DNA of 58,424 bases from NCBI GenBank assembly GCA_021775555.1, contig JAJFHP010000014.1, forward strand, positions 1-58,424, read 5' to 3'. Both the position numbers and the translations under genes were made by a program. The DNA comes from Hyphomicrobiales bacterium (GTDB lineage: Bacteria; Pseudomonadota; Alphaproteobacteria; Rhizobiales; Methyloligellaceae). Positions 57,093 to 58,424 of this stretch are shown here, piece by piece. The notes under the pieces were generated by a model, which was not told the DNA's origin, made no database searches, and was given only the letters and a program-made list of their open reading frames with translations. Every line of letters begins with the position of its first letter. Positions within the stretch are counted from its first letter, which is position 1.

Positions 57093-58424
57093 ATGAAAAT
57101 CAGCATCCGACTTTATGGTGTACCGATTTTAGCAGTCCTTGCCTGCATGCTTGCAGCGTTCATTCTCCTGGCAAACACACAAGTGTTTGCCCAAAGCCAG
57201 ATCGTCATAGCGCAATCTGATATCACCGAAAAAGAAGCCTATGACGCGGCCAAGGAGCTTGGCACCATTGAGGCTTGGGAAGCCTTCCTGAACAGTTACT
57301 CCACTGGCTTTCGTGCTGATCTCGCCCGAGCCTATTTGAAACGGATTGCCAGCGAAGCGCCGAAGACAGCGCAGCCCACGCAAGCCGAAACGCCTCCACC
57401 TCCACCTGTTGAGGTTGCCGCACCTCCACCTCCGCCTCCGCCAGCTTTACCCGCCGACATCTCGCTCGCCATGACATCGCAAGGGGCGTGTGCGGGCGGG
57501 CAGAATTGCAGCTACATGGTCACGGCCACCAACACTGGCGGCGAGCTTTATTCAGGCGCGCTTACGATCGCCACCTCGGTTGCGCCCGGAGGGGCGCGAC
57601 TGCAGGGCACGGGCACTCCGCCCTACTCCTGCCAGGACATGGGCGGCGGAGCCGTGTGTTCCCATGGCGACGCCAATATCGCACCGGGTCAGTCCGCCAC
57701 GATACCGCTTGTCTTCACCCTGCCGCGCAATGCCGGCGGGCAGGTCACCGCTTGCGCCAGCATCGCCTGGGGCGGTGTGCCGGCGGTACTCGGGCCGATA
57801 GAGGTTCAGCGGAAACTGAACGAACTCGGATTTAATGCGGGCGCGGTCGATGGCCAGCCCGGCAGGACAACCGTCAAAGCGATCCGCGCCTACCAGGCCT
57901 CGTCCGGCCTGCAGCAGACGGGCGAAATGGACTTACCCTTGCTTCTCTCGCTGTTCGCGCATCCGGGCGAAGGCGACGTGAACCCATCCAACGATCAGGC
58001 CTGCGCCGGGGCCGCGGTGATTGCCGCACCGGTGGCCTTCACACCGACGCCCCGGCCGCAAGTCCAGTATTGTGCTGACGGGCGTTTGCGACAGGGCGGC
58101 GGATGCGTCTGCCCGTCGAGCGTCCCAGTCTGGACCGGCAAGACCTGCGTGCCGCGCAAGGTGCGCAACTGCACCGGCGGGCGTTACTACTCAAAGAAAC
58201 GCAAGCTGTGCCTGTGCCCGTCGCGCAAACCCCACTGGTACAACAACCGCTGTTACGCGGGCGTGGACGACTGCCCGGGCGACAGCTCTCGCGTTGGCAA
58301 CCAATGCATCAAGCAGGATGAACCGGCCATCCGGGCCGGTGGTCCGCAGGTCACAGGCTGTCCCGCCAATACGATCCGCATCGGCAACAGCTGCGTGCAA
58401 ATCAACCTTGCGCCCTTGTTCAAT
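57093..58424 (+). CDS. secreted cysteine-rich paralogue, 3' end outside window
   Basis: An open frame of 444 codons with no stop before the window ends. Signal peptide 1 to about 34 (VFA/QSQ); EAWEAF motif (about 48-86); proline-rich linker; DUF11-like domain (about 121-228); peptidoglycan-binding domain (about 236-290, AIRAYQASSGLQQTG); then cysteine modules (CPSSVPVWTGKTC, CTGGRYYSKKRKLCLCPSRK). The order copies the preceding gene but without its first ~190-residue domain. A GTG at 57084 is an alternative start. It lies 3 to 12 bases after the preceding stop, so the two are one operon. Whether it also ends in an S74 domain cannot be seen. Confidence 0.82.
   Translation, partial: MKISIRLYGVPILAVLACMLAAFILLANTQVFAQSQIVIAQSDITEKEAYDAAKELGTIEAWEAFLNSYSTGFRADLARAYLKRIASEAPKTAQPTQAETPPPPPVEVAAPPPPPPPALPADISLAMTSQGACAGGQNCSYMVTATNTGGELYSGALTIATSVAPGGARLQGTGTPPYSCQDMGGGAVCSHGDANIAPGQSATIPLVFTLPRNAGGQVTACASIAWGGVPAVLGPIEVQRKLNELGFNAGAVDGQPGRTTVKAIRAYQASSGLQQTGEMDLPLLLSLFAHPGEGDVNPSNDQACAGAAVIAAPVAFTPTPRPQVQYCADGRLRQGGGCVCPSSVPVWTGKTCVPRKVRNCTGGRYYSKKRKLCLCPSRKPHWYNNRCYAGVDDCPGDSSRVGNQCIKQDEPAIRAGGPQVTGCPANTIRIGNSCVQINLAPLFN

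Overview
The window looks like a chromosomal segment of an alphaproteobacterium, most likely in or near the Hyphomicrobiales/Parvibaculales. The grounds are the mdh-sucCD-sucAB-lpdA order, a TIGR02302/DUF4175 protein, the zinc-ribbon protein-hpt-cpdR operon divergent from ftsEX, a small twin-membrane protein beside a PduO-type adenosyltransferase, and a cobalamin-dependent NrdJ. No tRNA, rRNA, CRISPR array, transposase or phage gene was seen. The assignment rests on gene content only.

Region 1 (about 1-10,040) reads as accessory DNA, AT-richer by eye than the rest and punctuated by three copies of a hairpin repeat built on ATGTCCGCTTT/AAAGCGGACAT. Between the first two copies lie a CHASE-like sensor kinase, a convergent LuxR-type response regulator, a PiT-family transporter lacking the usual motif aspartates, and a membrane-anchored NIT-domain protein with no output domain. 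Between the second and third copies lie a choline-sulfatase-like gene, an SHMT-family gene lacking several expected catalytic residues, and a divergent GcvA-like LysR regulator.

Region 2 (about 10,067-28,800) is mostly core metabolism: a LysR/methyltransferase divergent pair; the TCA cluster mdh-sucC-sucD-sucA-sucB-lpdA; a DUF899-ArsR-SRPBCC cluster; an SDR; cobalamin adenosyltransferase; two tandem rhomboid proteases; and etfB-etfA-3-hydroxyacyl-CoA dehydrogenase.

Region 3 (about 28,900-44,440) is mixed: an unknown helical protein, a TlpA-like thioredoxin divergent from argH-lptM-lysA, a lone OppC/DppC-type permease, two oxidoreductases, a MarR-GNAT fusion with a perfect palindrome at its start, a TIGR02302 protein, a BCCT transporter interrupted by an in-frame amber codon, and an SGNH-like protein.

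Region 4 (about 44,440-52,720) holds cpdR, hpt and a zinc-ribbon membrane protein on the minus strand, then ftsE-ftsX-DUF218-plsC, nrdJ and a GFA-family protein. NrdJ needs adenosylcobalamin, which the upstream adenosyltransferase can provide.

Region 5 (52,875 to the end) is the most unusual part: two tandem paralogous secreted proteins made of a short EAWEAF-type helical motif, a DUF11-like beta domain, a peptidoglycan-binding domain and many cysteine modules. The complete first copy adds a long Ala/Gln/Lys repeat helix and a C-terminal S74 intramolecular-chaperone domain like those of phage tail fibres. The second copy runs off the window. I infer a self-processing, wall-associated surface fibre.
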